A stretch of DNA of 64,000 nt from Agreia pratensis (lineage in GTDB: Bacteria > Actinomycetota > Actinomycetes > Actinomycetales > Microbacteriaceae), in contig NZ_FXAY01000002.1 in assembly GCF_900177685.1 (NCBI RefSeq), forward strand, positions 682,001-746,000. Reading direction: 5' to 3'. This document shows positions 43,972 through 53,824 of the stretch, piece by piece. The stretch's first letter is position 1; each line of letters begins with the position of its first letter. Position numbers and translations under genes: made by a program. The notes beneath the pieces are model-generated. The model made no database searches and was not told where the DNA came from. It saw only the letters and a program-made list of their open reading frames with translations.

Positions 43972-45294
43972 ATGAATCGACCATTTACCGCATTCCTCGC
44001 GTTCCTCGACGCGCTCCTCGTCGGGGCAATCGGCCTCGGGATCCTCCTGATTCCGCTGACGATCCTCTGGCTGACCCAGTTCGAGCTTGCGGTCGACTAC
44101 GGCGCTTTCTGGCGCGTGGCGGCCAACTTCTGGCTGCTCGGAAACGGCGTCGATCTGCTCGTCACCATCGATCCGACGCTCGCACTGCAACTCGCTCTGC
44201 AGGGTGCGGGCGTGCCCTTCGACATCGGCTTCGCTCCTCTGGGCGTGGCCGTGCTGACGGTGCTGCTCGGCTGGCGATCTGGGCGCCGCCTCGCCGACTC
44301 GGATCATCGCCTGCTCGGCGCCGCCGTGGGCGTTCTGACCGTCGCGGCGATCGGATGGCTGGTCGCCAGCGGGGCCGGCTCCGACAGTGCCCGGCCGTCG
44401 GTTGTACAGGCGTTGGTCTTCCCCGCGGTCATCTACGCGATAGGCATGGCGACCAGCCTCTTCACCCGCGCTGACTTCTCGACCGCCACCGATCCCGCGG
44501 GCCAGGCCGTCGACATCCTCGCCCGTAGTCTTCGGGGGATCGTGGATCGGGTGCCGACACCCGTCGCGACCGTCATCTCTCTCGGAGCTCGGGGAGGCGC
44601 AATGGCGGTCGCCGGTGTCATGGGCGTCGCCGGACTTCTGGTCTGTGTGCTGATTCTGGGGCATTACGGGCAGATCATCTCGCTGTACGAATCCCTCCAG
44701 TCGCAGCTCGTGGGCGGTATCGCTCTGACCGTCGGTCAACTCTCGATCGTGCCGAACATGGTCATCTGGGCGGCCTCGTGGTTGCTCGGCCCCGGATTCG
44801 CCCTCGGCACAGGCAGCGTCGTGTCGCCCCTGGGAACACAGGTGGGTCTGATTCCTGCGCTGCCGATTCTCGGCGCGCTGCCGCAGGGGGCTCCGGCGCT
44901 CGGCTATGCGGTGATCGTGGTTCCGGTCGTCGTCGGCTTCGCAGTGGGCGTTCTTCTCAAGCCCCGGTTGACGTCGGCGGGCACTGCGTCGTCGCCGGTG
45001 GTTCTTGTGCTCTCGGGCATCATGGTCGGCATCGTCGGCGCCAGCATGCTCGCCCTGCTCGCCATCTGGTCCGGCGGAGCCGCAGGACCTGGGCGGCTTG
45101 TCGACGTCGGCCCGGATCCGGCCGCCGTGTGGCTCTGGTCGGCGCTCGAACTCGCTCCCAGCGCCGTGCTCGGACTCACCGTAGGGCTCACCCGACGCCT
45201 GTTCTCGTCGTCTTCCGGAGGCGTCGGGGCGGGGCGCGCTGCTGAGGGCGACGGCGACCGCACGAGCGCCGAGGCGGATACCAATAAACTGTGA
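43972..45294 (+). CDS. PerM/DUF6350-like membrane protein
   Basis: 440 residues with ~9-10 membrane helices ([36 protein letters not shown] at the start) and a Ser/Gly-rich cytoplasmic tail. The gene lies directly before purN-purH, the position of the mycobacterial divisome-associated protein PerM. The topology and this synteny support the DUF6350/PerM assignment; a role in cell division is inferred from that relative. A TACGCT box lies 9 nt before ATG 43972. Confidence 0.75.
   Translation: MNRPFTAFLAFLDALLVGAIGLGILLIPLTILWLTQFELAVDYGAFWRVAANFWLLGNGVDLLVTIDPTLALQLALQGAGVPFDIGFAPLGVAVLTVLLGWRSGRRLADSDHRLLGAAVGVLTVAAIGWLVASGAGSDSARPSVVQALVFPAVIYAIGMATSLFTRADFSTATDPAGQAVDILARSLRGIVDRVPTPVATVISLGARGGAMAVAGVMGVAGLLVCVLILGHYGQIISLYESLQSQLVGGIALTVGQLSIVPNMVIWAASWLLGPGFALGTGSVVSPLGTQVGLIPALPILGALPQGAPALGYAVIVVPVVVGFAVGVLLKPRLTSAGTASSPVVLVLSGIMVGIVGASMLALLAIWSGGAAGPGRLVDVGPDPAAVWLWSALELAPSAVLGLTVGLTRRLFSSSSGGVGAGRAAEGDGDRTSAEADTNKL
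45285..45290 (+). promoter_or_regulatory. Putative -10 box of a leaderless purN promoter
   Basis: TAAACT ends 6 nt before GTG 45297, within the last codons of the preceding gene. The fixed spacing helps choose GTG 45297 over GTG 45291, which the box directly abuts. Confidence 0.45.
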
Positions 45295-45296
45295 CG

Positions 45297-45890
45297 GTGC
45301 TGTCGCTGGTCGTACTCATCTCCGGCGGAGGATCCAACCTCCGCGCCCTCCTCGACGCGCAGTCGGACGCCGAATTTCCGGCGCGGATCGTCGCGGTCGG
45401 AGCCGACAATGACGCAGCCGGTCTGAGTCACGCCGAAGAGTTCGGAGTGCCCACGTTCACGGTGCCACCCACGTCGTTCGAGTCGCGCGCCGCGTGGGGA
45501 GACGAGCTTCTCGAACAGATCGAGGTGTGGAACCCCGACCTGGTGGTCTGCGCCGGCTTCATGCGCATTCTTCCCCCTCGGGTCGTCTCTGCCCTCTCTC
45601 CATTTCTCATCAATACGCACCCGGCACTCTTGCCCGCCTTTCCTGGCGCCCACGCGGTGAGAGACGCTCTGGCGGCGGGTGTCTCACAGACCGGCGTCAC
45701 CGTGCACATCGTCGACGAAGGCGTCGACACCGGTCCGGTCATCGTGCAGGAGGCCGTGACGATCGAGCCCGGCGACACCGAATCAGAACTTCACGAACGA
45801 ATCAAGACGATCGAGCGCCGTCTGCTTACCCAGGCCGTGCTCGACATCGCGAACAGCAGAGTCAACCTCAGGGAGCTAGCCACAGCATGA
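45297..45890 (+). CDS. purN: Phosphoribosylglycinamide formyltransferase
   Basis: 197 residues. It transfers formyl from 10-formyl-THF to GAR in purine synthesis. [19 protein letters not shown] is the phosphate-binding start, [10 protein letters not shown] and [20 protein letters not shown] contain the catalytic Asn-His, and [10 protein letters not shown] the Asp. GTG 45297 is preferred because a TAAACT box sits 6 nt before it. It overlaps purH by 4 bp. Confidence 0.95.
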   Translation: MLSLVVLISGGGSNLRALLDAQSDAEFPARIVAVGADNDAAGLSHAEEFGVPTFTVPPTSFESRAAWGDELLEQIEVWNPDLVVCAGFMRILPPRVVSALSPFLINTHPALLPAFPGAHAVRDALAAGVSQTGVTVHIVDEGVDTGPVIVQEAVTIEPGDTESELHERIKTIERRLLTQAVLDIANSRVNLRELATA

Positions 45891-47494
45891 GCGGTCCAAT
45901 CCACGATCCGAACCTCTACACCCACCGCGACGTCGTGCGCATCGAGCGCGCACTGATCTCGGTGAGCGACAAGACCGGGCTTCTCGAGCTCGCAGCGGCC
46001 CTTGCCGATTCCGGGGTCGAGATCGTGTCGACGGGTTCGACAGCGAAGACGATCGCCGACGCCGGCTTCCCCGTCACGGAGGTGAGCCAGGTCACGGGCT
46101 TCCCGGAGTCTCTCGACGGGCGCGTCAAGACGCTGCACCCCGCCGTGCACGCCGGAATCCTCGCCGACCTCCGACTCGAGTCGCACAAGGCTCAGCTCGA
46201 CGAGCTCGGCATCCGCGCGTTCCAGCTCGTCGTGGTGAACCTGTATCCGTTCCGCGAGACCGTCGCCTCGGGAGCCGAGAGCTCCGCCGTGATCGAGCAG
46301 ATCGACATCGGAGGACCCGCGCTCGTGCGTGCGTCGGCCAAGAACCACGCCAATGTGGCGATCGCCGTGTCGCCGTCGAGTTATGCCGGCATCATCGAAT
46401 CGCTGCCCGCTGGAACCACGTTCGAGAGTCGTCGGGCCCTTGCAGCCGAGGCGTTCGCTCACACAGCCGCTTACGACACGGCAGTGGCCGCGTGGTTCGC
46501 CGACACGACGACGGATGGCGAAGCTGTCGACACGGCCGGTCTCGGCGACGCAGTCACGATCGAGGGCACCCGGTCGGCCACCCTGCGCTACGGCGAGAAC
46601 TCGCACCAGCCTGCCGCGCTCTATGTTCGTGAGAACGGCGCGGGCATCGCGCAGGCGACCCAGCTGCACGGCAAGGAGATGTCGTACAACAACTACGTCG
46701 ATGCCGACGCTGCCGTGCGTGCGGCCTTCGACTTCTCCGAACCGGCCGTCGCCATCATCAAGCATGCGAACCCGTGCGGCATCGCCGTTGCACAGCCGAC
46801 CGACGACGACGCGATCGCGGGCGCTCACGCCCGGGCTCACGCCTGCGACCCCGTCTCCGCATTCGGTGGCGTGATCGCGGCCAATCGCACGGTGACGCGC
46901 GCCATGGCCGAAGGTGTCGCCGAGATCTTCACCGAGGTTCTTGTGGCCCCCGACTTCGAGCCCGAAGCGCTCGAGATCCTGCAGATCAAGAAGAACCTGC
47001 GACTGTTGAAGCTTCCCGCCGGGTTCCGCCGAGATGAGACGGAGATCCGTCAGATCAGCGGGGGCTTCTTGGCGCAGAAGCCCGACGGGTTCGACGGCTT
47101 CAGCTCGGTGAAGTGGCAGCGCGTCGCGGGAAAGCACGTCGACGACGCCACGCTTGCCGACCTCGAGTTCGCCTGGAAGGCGTGCCGCTCGGTGAAGTCC
47201 AATGCCATCCTCCTCGCGTCCGACGGCGCATCCGTCGGTGTCGGCATGGGGCAGGTCAACCGAGTCGACTCCTGCCATCTGGCCGTGACGCGCGCGGGTG
47301 ACCGTGCCGCTGGATCCGTCGCGGCATCCGACGCCTTCTTCCCGTTCGCCGACGGTCTGCAGGTTCTCATCGACGCTGGCGTCACGGCGGTCGTTCAGCC
47401 GGGAGGGTCGGTTCGCGATGCCGAGGTGATCGAGGCTGCGCAGGCGGCAGGCGTCACGATGTACTTCACAGGGGAACGCCACTTCTTCCACTAG
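45887..47494 (+). CDS. purH: Bifunctional AICAR formyltransferase/IMP cyclohydrolase
   Basis: 535 residues. [39 protein letters not shown] is the MGS-like IMP cyclohydrolase domain; [13 protein letters not shown] is its active-site segment. [28 protein letters not shown] and [15 protein letters not shown] define the formyltransferase half, ending in [13 protein letters not shown] 45887 overlaps the purN stop (ATGA). An in-frame open stretch upstream is antisense-style overlap inside purN and is not part of the gene. Confidence 0.96.
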   Translation: MSGPIHDPNLYTHRDVVRIERALISVSDKTGLLELAAALADSGVEIVSTGSTAKTIADAGFPVTEVSQVTGFPESLDGRVKTLHPAVHAGILADLRLESHKAQLDELGIRAFQLVVVNLYPFRETVASGAESSAVIEQIDIGGPALVRASAKNHANVAIAVSPSSYAGIIESLPAGTTFESRRALAAEAFAHTAAYDTAVAAWFADTTTDGEAVDTAGLGDAVTIEGTRSATLRYGENSHQPAALYVRENGAGIAQATQLHGKEMSYNNYVDADAAVRAAFDFSEPAVAIIKHANPCGIAVAQPTDDDAIAGAHARAHACDPVSAFGGVIAANRTVTRAMAEGVAEIFTEVLVAPDFEPEALEILQIKKNLRLLKLPAGFRRDETEIRQISGGFLAQKPDGFDGFSSVKWQRVAGKHVDDATLADLEFAWKACRSVKSNAILLASDGASVGVGMGQVNRVDSCHLAVTRAGDRAAGSVAASDAFFPFADGLQVLIDAGVTAVVQPGGSVRDAEVIEAAQAAGVTMYFTGERHFFH

Positions 47495-47538
47495 AAACCC
47501 TCGACGTGCGTACAGTAACCCGAAGTAAGGTCGCACCC

Positions 47539-48747
47539 ATGCCCCTCCTCCGACCGAGACCGGTCATCGCATCCGCGGTGGCGGCGCTGCTCGTCGCAGC
47601 GATCACCCACCTCGCCACGATGCTGTCGTTCTTCGTCGGCAGCAACCCGCAGTCGGGCGTGCTGCTGCAGATCAACAACTTCTTCGTGCCGTCCACCCTT
47701 GTCTTGCTCGTGCTTGTCTTCGTGTTCGCCATGGTCACCCGGCTGACACGCTGGTACACGGCGGTCATCGCCGGTCTCGTGTCGGGTGTCCTCGCGGCCG
47801 TCGTGGGCACGGGCATCCAGACTCTGCTGCAGGGCAACGCGCTCGACGGCCCGGTCATCGCCTACGTTCTCAGTACCCTCGGCAACATCAATCTCATCTT
47901 CGTGTTGACCGCCACCGTGGCAACGGCCACGCTCGGTCGCCGGGTGCACTCGGCCCTCAGTGATTTCGAGGTGCCGCCGCGCGCAGTGTCGGGAACGGTT
48001 CTGGTGCGACGGCCATCCGACAATCTCGCCGAGGGCATCGTGACGCATCTCGAACGCACCGAGGTCGACACGGAACTCGCCGATGAGCAGTGGGAATCGT
48101 ACGTGGCCGCCCTGATCGGGGCCGGGTGGAAGCCCGTCGAGGTCGAGCGTGCCGACGGGCTTGCCGATTCGGTGTTCATCGAGGACTCCGTCGTGATGTT
48201 CGGCCGCCTCGCCGTACTCGCGAGCCCTGCGGCACCGACCCGCGTCGCAGAGATCGACGAGGTGGAGAAGAGCGTTCGCTCGCTCGGCCTCGACGTCACA
48301 CGTATCGTTCAGCCTGGAACCCTCGACGGGGGAGATGTGCTGAAGATCGAGAAGCGTGTCTACGTCGGACGCGGGGGTCGCACGAACGCCGAGGGAATTC
48401 GGCAGCTCCGCCACATTCTGAGCCCTCTGGGTTACACCGTGATCGCCGTGCCGATCTCGAAGGTGCTGCATCTCAAGAGCGCCGTCACGGCACTGCCCGA
48501 CGGCACGGTCATCGGATATCCGCCGGTGGTCGACGACCCCAAGATCTTCGACCGATTCCTCGCCGTTCCCGAGGAGGCGGGGGCCCACGTCGTGATACTC
48601 GCCGACGACACGGTGCTGATGTCGTCGGCCGCGCCCGAGTCTGCTCAGCTGATCGAGAGTCTCGGATACAGGGTGATCGCCGTCGACATCTCGGAATTCG
48701 AGAAGCTCGAGGCCTGTGTGACGTGCCTCTCGGTGCGCGTGCGCTGA
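47539..48747 (+). CDS. Membrane-anchored dimethylarginine dimethylaminohydrolase-like protein
   Basis: 402 residues. Four hydrophobic helices fill ~9-140 (VIASAVAALLVAAITHLATML, STLVLLVLVFVFAMV, AVIAGLVSGVLAAVVGTGI, LIFVLTATVATATLG). From ~150 follows a DDAH-type amidinotransferase fold: LVRRPSDNLAEGIVTHLERTEVDTE, LDGGDVLKI, HLKSAVTALPDG (His ~311) and TCLSVRVR (catalytic Cys ~396). DDAH hydrolyses methylated arginines to citrulline; soluble DDAH lacks the membrane part. Start ATG 47539 has TAAGG 8 nt upstream. Confidence 0.85.
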   Translation: MPLLRPRPVIASAVAALLVAAITHLATMLSFFVGSNPQSGVLLQINNFFVPSTLVLLVLVFVFAMVTRLTRWYTAVIAGLVSGVLAAVVGTGIQTLLQGNALDGPVIAYVLSTLGNINLIFVLTATVATATLGRRVHSALSDFEVPPRAVSGTVLVRRPSDNLAEGIVTHLERTEVDTELADEQWESYVAALIGAGWKPVEVERADGLADSVFIEDSVVMFGRLAVLASPAAPTRVAEIDEVEKSVRSLGLDVTRIVQPGTLDGGDVLKIEKRVYVGRGGRTNAEGIRQLRHILSPLGYTVIAVPISKVLHLKSAVTALPDGTVIGYPPVVDDPKIFDRFLAVPEEAGAHVVILADDTVLMSSAAPESAQLIESLGYRVIAVDISEFEKLEACVTCLSVRVR

Positions 48748-48846
48748 AGTGCGCGCTGGACGTTGCGCGAAAGCATGACTCGCGAGTAGCCTAAAAGGCT
48801 GCCCGGAATCGGGTGGATCCCCACCCCCTTCTCTCGAGGTCTCTTC

Positions 48847-50640
48847 GTGTCAACGCCCCCGCCCCCGTCCACCCTGGCCTCCCTCGGCAGGCTGTATCGC
48901 TATGCGAAGCCGGCGATGCCGCGCATCTATGTGGCGATCGTGGCGTCCCTGCTGGCGAGCCTCGTGGCGCTGGCGATTCCGCAGGTGCTGCAGTGGCTGA
49001 TCGACGGACCTCTGACGGGAACCGACGTCTCGCTGGTGTGGTTCTCTGTGGGCCTCGTGCTCGCTTTGGGCGTCGCGGAGGCGGGACTGATCGCGCTGCG
49101 CCGCTGGCTGGTGCTGACCCCGGGAACCCATGTCGAGGCGCACATGCGAAACAGCCTCTACCGACAGCTGCAGCGCCTTCCCGTCGCTTTTCACGACCGG
49201 TGGCCGAGCGGACAGCTTCTGTCGCGCGCGATCGGCGACCTCAACCTGATTCGTCGGTGGATGGCGTTCGGCTTCGTGATCCTCATTGTGAACTCGCTGA
49301 CGCTCGTGATCGGGTTCGTGATTCTGGTCTCGCTCAATTGGATCCTCGGGATGATCTTCGTCGTCGCGTCGGTTCCCGTGCTGATCTACGGGTACGCGTT
49401 CGAGAAGCGCTACTCGCGTGCGGCTCGGCGCGGACAGGATCAGCAGGGCGACCTGGCGACGGCCGTCGAAGAGAGTGTGCACGGCATCCGGGTGCTCAAG
49501 GCGTTCGGGCGCGGATCGCACGCTCTCAAGCGGTTCGAGACGCAGGCCGAAGAACTGCAGGGCACAGAGCTCGAGAAAGCCCGTGCTGTTGCCGGCATCT
49601 GGTTGTGGCTTCTCCTCGTTCCCGACGTCGCGTTCGCAGTGGCCCTCGTCGTCGGCGTATGGCTGGCCCAGTCCGGCTCATCGAGCGTGGGTGAACTCGT
49701 GGCTTTCTTCGCGACGGGCACGGTGCTTCTCTTCCCGATTCAGTCGATGGGGTACTTCCTCGCCATGACGATCGACGCGAAGACCGCGACCAACCGTTTC
49801 TTCGAAGTGATGGACGAGGTCAACACGATCGTCGACCCGATCTCGCCGAAGACGATCGAGAAGCCCCAGGGGCGACTGGTCTTCTCGGATGCGCACTTCC
49901 GCTACCAGGATTCGCCGAGCCGCTTTCCCGATCTGCTCGATGGAATCGACCTCGTGATCGAGCCGGGCGAGACGATGGCCCTCGTCGGTCTGACCGGGTC
50001 GGGCAAGACGACGCTCACTGCTCTGCCGACGCGTCTCTACGACGTCACCGGGGGCTCGGTGTCCCTCGACGGCGTCGACGTTCGCGATCTCGCGCTCGAC
50101 GAGTTGCGTGCCCACATCGCGATGGCGTTCGAAGACGCGACGCTCTTCTCGGCGACGGTTCGCGAGAATGTGCTGCTGGGCAGACCGGATGCGACGGAGG
50201 CCGATCTCGAGGAGGCGCTCGACATCGCACAGGCCCAGTTCGCCTTCGACCTGCCGAACGGGCTCGACACCCGTGTCGGCGAGGAGGGGCTGAGTCTGTC
50301 TGGAGGACAGCGACAGCGCCTCGCTCTCGCCCGTGCGGTCGCTGCTCGGCCATCGGTGCTCGTACTCGACGACCCTCTCTCGGCTCTCGACGTGACGACC
50401 GAGCAGTTGGTCGAGGCGGCTCTTCGTCGGGTCCTCGCGTCGACGACGGCCTTGATCGTTGCTCACCGCCCCTCGACGGTGTCTCTCGCAGACAGGGTCG
50501 CGCTCATGCAAGACGGGCGCATCACAGCGGTCGGCACCCACAGTGAACTCATCGCGAGCAACGCGCACTACCGCTTCGTGATCTCGAGTCTCGACAATCA
50601 GACGCAGGCTCAGCCTGCACACACGGAGAACGTCTCATGA
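48847..50640 (+). CDS. ABC exporter half-transporter with degenerate catalytic site
   Basis: 597 residues: six-helix exporter domain (~20-320), NBD with Walker [10 protein letters not shown] (~381), signature [14 protein letters not shown] (~484), Walker [14 protein letters not shown] with Asp in place of the catalytic Glu, and H-loop AHRPSTV. That D-for-E change marks the inactive member of heterodimeric type IV exporters such as TM287/288 or BmrCD. The partner overlaps its stop by ATGA. GTG start. Export substrate unknown; multidrug or lipid export is plausible. Confidence 0.9.
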   Translation: MSTPPPPSTLASLGRLYRYAKPAMPRIYVAIVASLLASLVALAIPQVLQWLIDGPLTGTDVSLVWFSVGLVLALGVAEAGLIALRRWLVLTPGTHVEAHMRNSLYRQLQRLPVAFHDRWPSGQLLSRAIGDLNLIRRWMAFGFVILIVNSLTLVIGFVILVSLNWILGMIFVVASVPVLIYGYAFEKRYSRAARRGQDQQGDLATAVEESVHGIRVLKAFGRGSHALKRFETQAEELQGTELEKARAVAGIWLWLLLVPDVAFAVALVVGVWLAQSGSSSVGELVAFFATGTVLLFPIQSMGYFLAMTIDAKTATNRFFEVMDEVNTIVDPISPKTIEKPQGRLVFSDAHFRYQDSPSRFPDLLDGIDLVIEPGETMALVGLTGSGKTTLTALPTRLYDVTGGSVSLDGVDVRDLALDELRAHIAMAFEDATLFSATVRENVLLGRPDATEADLEEALDIAQAQFAFDLPNGLDTRVGEEGLSLSGGQRQRLALARAVAARPSVLVLDDPLSALDVTTEQLVEAALRRVLASTTALIVAHRPSTVSLADRVALMQDGRITAVGTHSELIASNAHYRFVISSLDNQTQAQPAHTENVS

Positions 50641-52451
50641 GCCAGACCAGCGTCACCGGCACCAGCGGAGAGGAGCGCGACGACTTCTCGCGCGCCGAGA
50701 GCCGTCAGATCCGCAGCCGCAGCCTCCGCCTCCTCGGCTCGCTGCTCGAACCCCTGCGCGCACGTCTCGTCGTCGGCATCGTCGTGATCATCGTGTCGAC
50801 GGCCGCTCAGGTCGCCGGCCCCGCTTTGATCGCGTTCGGTATCGACAGGGGCCTGCCTTCCCTGATGAAGAACGATTGGATGCCGCTGGCGCTCGCCGGT
50901 GCCGCATACCTCGCAACCGGCGTGATCGGTGCCGCCCTGGTCGCCTGGTTCACGGTCCTCTCCGCTCGCATCAGCCAGGCTGTGTTGCTCGATCTGCGGC
51001 GCAGGGTCTTTCTCCAGACGCAGCGGCTCAGTCTCGAGTTCCATGAGAGTTACACCTCGGGCCGCATCATCTCGCGCCAGACGAGCGACCTCGATTCGAT
51101 CCGTGAACTGCTCGACTCGGGAATCAACAACCTGGTGCAGGGCGCGCTGTACATGGTCTTCGTCGGCCTAGCGCTGCTTCTGGTCGACCCGCTGAGCGCG
51201 GCGGTGCTTCTGGTGTCGCTCGTGCCTCTGGCGATCCTCACTCGCTGGTTCCAGCTTCGATCGCAGCGGGTGTTCAGGCAGACGCGAACGGCGTCGGCCA
51301 ATGTCATTGTCAAGTTCGTCGAGACGATGACGGGCATCCGAGCGGTGAAGGCGTTCCGCACCGAGACTCGCAACGAGGGCGATTTCGGTGAACTGGTCGA
51401 AGACTATCGCCAGGTCAATGCTCGCGTGATCCGGCTTTTCGGCATCTACAACCCAGGTCTCGTACTCATCGGCAACGTGACCGTCGCTGTCGTGCTGCTC
51501 GTGGGAGGCCTGCGTGTGTTCGAGGGCCAGCTTGCCGTGGGTGCGCTGCTCGCCGTGGTGCTCTACACTCGCCGCTTCTTCGATCCGATGGAGGACATGG
51601 CGATGTTCTACAACTCCTATCAGTCGGCGGCGGCGGCCCTCGAGAAGATCTCCGGTGTTCTCGAGGAGCAGCCGAGCGTGCCCGATCCGGCCGCACCGAT
51701 CGATCTGTGGACCTCGAAGGGGCATGTGCGGTTCTCCGACGTGGAGTTCGCCTATGCCGGAGATCGTGTCATTCTGCCGACGTTCGACCTCGACATCCCG
51801 GCGGGTCAGACGGTCGCCCTCGTCGGGTCGACAGGCGCCGGCAAGTCCACGCTGGCGAAACTGGTGTCGCGGTTCTACGACCCGAGCACGGGCGAGGTCT
51901 CGCTCGACGGCATCGATCTGCGATCGCTGCATCCGAAAGATCTGCGCCGGGCCATCGTCATGGTGACGCAGGAGGCATACCTCTTCTCCGGCACCGTCGC
52001 GGACAACATCGCCATCGGCAAGCCCGATGCGTCATTCGACGAGATCACCGCCGCTGCGAGAGCGGTCGGCGCCCACGAATTCATCGAAGGGCTGCCGAAT
52101 GGCTATGAAACCGATGTGAACAAGCGGGGAGGGCGTGTCTCGGCGGGCCAGCGGCAGCTGATCTCGTTCGCGCGGGCGTTCCTCGCTGACCCGGCGGTCC
52201 TCATCCTCGACGAGGCGACGGCGTCGCTCGACATACCGAGCGAGCGGCTCGTGCAGAATGCGCTGCAGACACTGTTGGCCGACCGCACGGCGATCATCAT
52301 CGCGCACAGGCTGTCGACCGTGGCGATCGCAGACCGCGTTCTAGTGATGGAACACGGCCGGATCGTCGAAGACGGAACACCGGCGGACCTCATTGCAGGA
52401 ACGGGTCGATTCGCGGCGCTTCACGCCTCCTGGCGTGAATCGTTGGCGTAA
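50637..52451 (+). CDS. ABC exporter half-transporter, catalytically competent partner
   Basis: 604 residues: exporter domain (~50-340; [28 protein letters not shown]), NBD with Walker [10 protein letters not shown] (~396-404), a variant signature [16 protein letters not shown] (~501), Walker [13 protein letters not shown] with a normal Glu, and H-loop AHRLSTV. In the heterodimer its intact Walker B pairs with the LSGGQ of the upstream subunit to form the working ATP site, while its weak signature pairs with the upstream Asp site. The 4-bp overlap supports one complex. Confidence 0.9.
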   Translation: MSQTSVTGTSGEERDDFSRAESRQIRSRSLRLLGSLLEPLRARLVVGIVVIIVSTAAQVAGPALIAFGIDRGLPSLMKNDWMPLALAGAAYLATGVIGAALVAWFTVLSARISQAVLLDLRRRVFLQTQRLSLEFHESYTSGRIISRQTSDLDSIRELLDSGINNLVQGALYMVFVGLALLLVDPLSAAVLLVSLVPLAILTRWFQLRSQRVFRQTRTASANVIVKFVETMTGIRAVKAFRTETRNEGDFGELVEDYRQVNARVIRLFGIYNPGLVLIGNVTVAVVLLVGGLRVFEGQLAVGALLAVVLYTRRFFDPMEDMAMFYNSYQSAAAALEKISGVLEEQPSVPDPAAPIDLWTSKGHVRFSDVEFAYAGDRVILPTFDLDIPAGQTVALVGSTGAGKSTLAKLVSRFYDPSTGEVSLDGIDLRSLHPKDLRRAIVMVTQEAYLFSGTVADNIAIGKPDASFDEITAAARAVGAHEFIEGLPNGYETDVNKRGGRVSAGQRQLISFARAFLADPAVLILDEATASLDIPSERLVQNALQTLLADRTAIIIAHRLSTVAIADRVLVMEHGRIVEDGTPADLIAGTGRFAALHASWRESLA

Positions 52452-52458
52452 GCGAGGC

Positions 52459-52863
52459 CTACGGAGTCCAGGCGTAGATGTTCTGCCCGGCTACGTAGAT
52501 GTGCCACGCTCCCGAGCAGGTGATGGCGGCGTCGGTCGGAATGGACTCTGCCCACCAGGTGTCGTCGAGGGCCGGCGTGCTGGGGCTGGTGCACTCGGTG
52601 CCGATCGGCGCGGCCAGGGGAGCCGGGATGCTGTATCCGAGGATCTTGGTGTTGTCGGTCGTGTTGGTCTTGATGCGGATCGTGGTGGCATCGGCCTGCA
52701 CGAAGTCGGGCAGAGCGACGCTGTCGGTCGCTCCCGCGGCCTCGGGCTGGGTCGCGTAGATTGCGCTCTCGATGGGCGGGTTGATCGCATTCGCCAGCGT
52801 GCACCCTGACAGGAGCGCGGTCATGGCGAGGATGGGGGCGGCAACAAGCAGACGACGCTTCAC
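52459..52863 (-). CDS. Small predicted lipoprotein
   Basis: 134 residues from GTG 52863 with AAGGAG upstream. Lipoprotein signal VAAPILAMTALLSGC (Cys ~21) followed by a short soluble domain with Cys residues in GTECTSPS and ITCSGAW and a C-terminal YVAGQNIYAWTP. No family recognised. Upstream in-frame codons run into the ATL gene and lack a ribosome site. Confidence 0.7.
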   Translation of the reverse strand: MKRRLLVAAPILAMTALLSGCTLANAINPPIESAIYATQPEAAGATDSVALPDFVQADATTIRIKTNTTDNTKILGYSIPAPLAAPIGTECTSPSTPALDDTWWAESIPTDAAITCSGAWHIYVAGQNIYAWTP

Positions 52864-52892
52864 TGCTGCTCCTTTTTTCGTTGGCGTACGGC

Positions 52893-53231
52893 TTAGGTCG
52901 GGGGTTCCGTCGGAATCCACCGTGCTACAGCGTAGTCGACACGGTAGCCACAGCCTGTCGCCGTGCGCACGAGCGGGGTGGATTCGGCCAGGTAATGCTC
53001 GCGGGCGCGTGCTTCGTGGCCCGTCGGCGGATGTCCTCCGGACCGGAGCACCCGCCACCACGGATGACCCGAGCCGGACTGGCGCAGAACGGTGCCGACT
53101 GCTCGTGATGCGCGAGAGCCGAGCATGGCGGCGAGGTCGCCATAACTGAGCACATGGCCGGGAGGAATCGAATCGACGAGGTCGAGTACATCGAGAGCGA
53201 ACTCGTGGCCTGCCCCGGCGGACGGCGCCAT
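52893..53231 (-). CDS. Alkyltransferase-like (ATL) DNA-repair protein
   Basis: 112 residues of the MGMT C-terminal DNA-binding fold: DLVDSIPPGHVLSYGDLAAMLGSRASRAVGTVLRQSG. Where O6-alkylguanine transferases have PCHR, this has PWWR (Trp58), so it cannot accept an alkyl group. In known ATL proteins this change gives a damage sensor that flips out O6-alkylguanine and recruits nucleotide-excision repair. Its partner here is unknown. It ends 29 bp before the lipoprotein gene. Confidence 0.85.
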   Translation of the reverse strand: MAPSAGAGHEFALDVLDLVDSIPPGHVLSYGDLAAMLGSRASRAVGTVLRQSGSGHPWWRVLRSGGHPPTGHEARAREHYLAESTPLVRTATGCGYRVDYAVARWIPTEPPT

Positions 53232-53239
53232 GGCAGGGG

Positions 53240-53692
53240 TTAGAGAGAAAGCGCGGCGATGGTCTCGCCGTACTGCGTCTCTCCGATGCTGGAGAAGCCG
53301 AGGCGGTAGAAGAAGGCTTCGGGGCCGTCTTCGCCGGGCTCGAACATCACCGTGATGCGGTCGTAGCCCCGGGAGCGCGCCTCATCGGCTAGCGAGAGAA
53401 CAGCGAAGCGGCCCACGCCTCTGCCCTGAGCTGCCGCTGCGACGTTGATGCTCCAGATGCAGCCCTTGAACTCTTCGTGGTCGCTCTCGGGGTCGAAGTT
53501 GCCCTGAATGAACCCCACAACCTCGTCGTCGTCGAGCACGACGCGCGGCCACGCGGTGATCGGGTTGACGTAGGCCTCGGCGATCGAATGCGAAACGGGT
53601 GCCACGTATTGCTCTTGACCGGGCTTGAGCGTGAGCGAATTCGCCGCCACGATGTTGCTCGCCGACAACTCAACCAGTCTCAGTTCACCCAT
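53240..53692 (-). CDS. GNAT family N-acetyltransferase
   Basis: 150 residues. The acetyl-CoA loop is INVAAAAQGRGVGRFAVLSLADEARSRGYDRITVMFEPGEDGPEAFFYRLGF. The overall pattern resembles diamine/spermidine acetyltransferase-like GNATs, but the substrate is not determined. A TAGCCT box lies 6 nt upstream of the ATG. It ends 8 bp before the ATL start; icd is divergent upstream. Confidence 0.85.
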   Translation of the reverse strand: MGELRLVELSASNIVAANSLTLKPGQEQYVAPVSHSIAEAYVNPITAWPRVVLDDDEVVGFIQGNFDPESDHEEFKGCIWSINVAAAAQGRGVGRFAVLSLADEARSRGYDRITVMFEPGEDGPEAFFYRLGFSSIGETQYGETIAALSL

Positions 53693-53698
53693 GGGGCA

Positions 53699-53704
53699 AG
53701 GCTA
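53699..53704 (-). promoter_or_regulatory. Putative -10 box of a leaderless promoter (GNAT gene)
   Basis: TAGCCT on the minus strand ends 6 nt before the GNAT ATG at 53692. Confidence 0.4.
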
Positions 53705-53732
53705 GCCCGCCTCGAACGCGCCCGCCACCTTC

Positions 53733-53772
53733 ATATCTACGAAGAGATATATATCTCGACGTAGAGATATAT
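53733..53772. promoter_or_regulatory. AT-rich inverted-repeat operator array upstream of icd
   Basis: Four ATATCT/AGATAT half-sites in alternating orientation: ATATCT at 53733-53738, AGATAT at 53745-53750, ATATCTC at 53751-53757 and GAGATAT at 53764-53770. The right pair forms a perfect 9-bp palindrome (ATATATCTC, six bases, GAGATATAT) at 53749-53772. It stands out in GC-rich surroundings and covers the region just upstream of a TAAGCT box (53784-53789). A PadR- or MarR-type regulator site is possible; the protein is unknown. Confidence 0.55.
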
Positions 53773-53824
53773 CGGTGAACGGCTAAGCTGTGGAGCAGTC
53801 CGAAAACACGCGAAGGAGTGGCCG

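Noticed and set aside
53733-53772. AT-rich palindromes as a phage attachment site or IS end
   Set aside because: No integrase, transposase, direct-repeat partner or gene disruption nearby; the promoter position fits an operator better.
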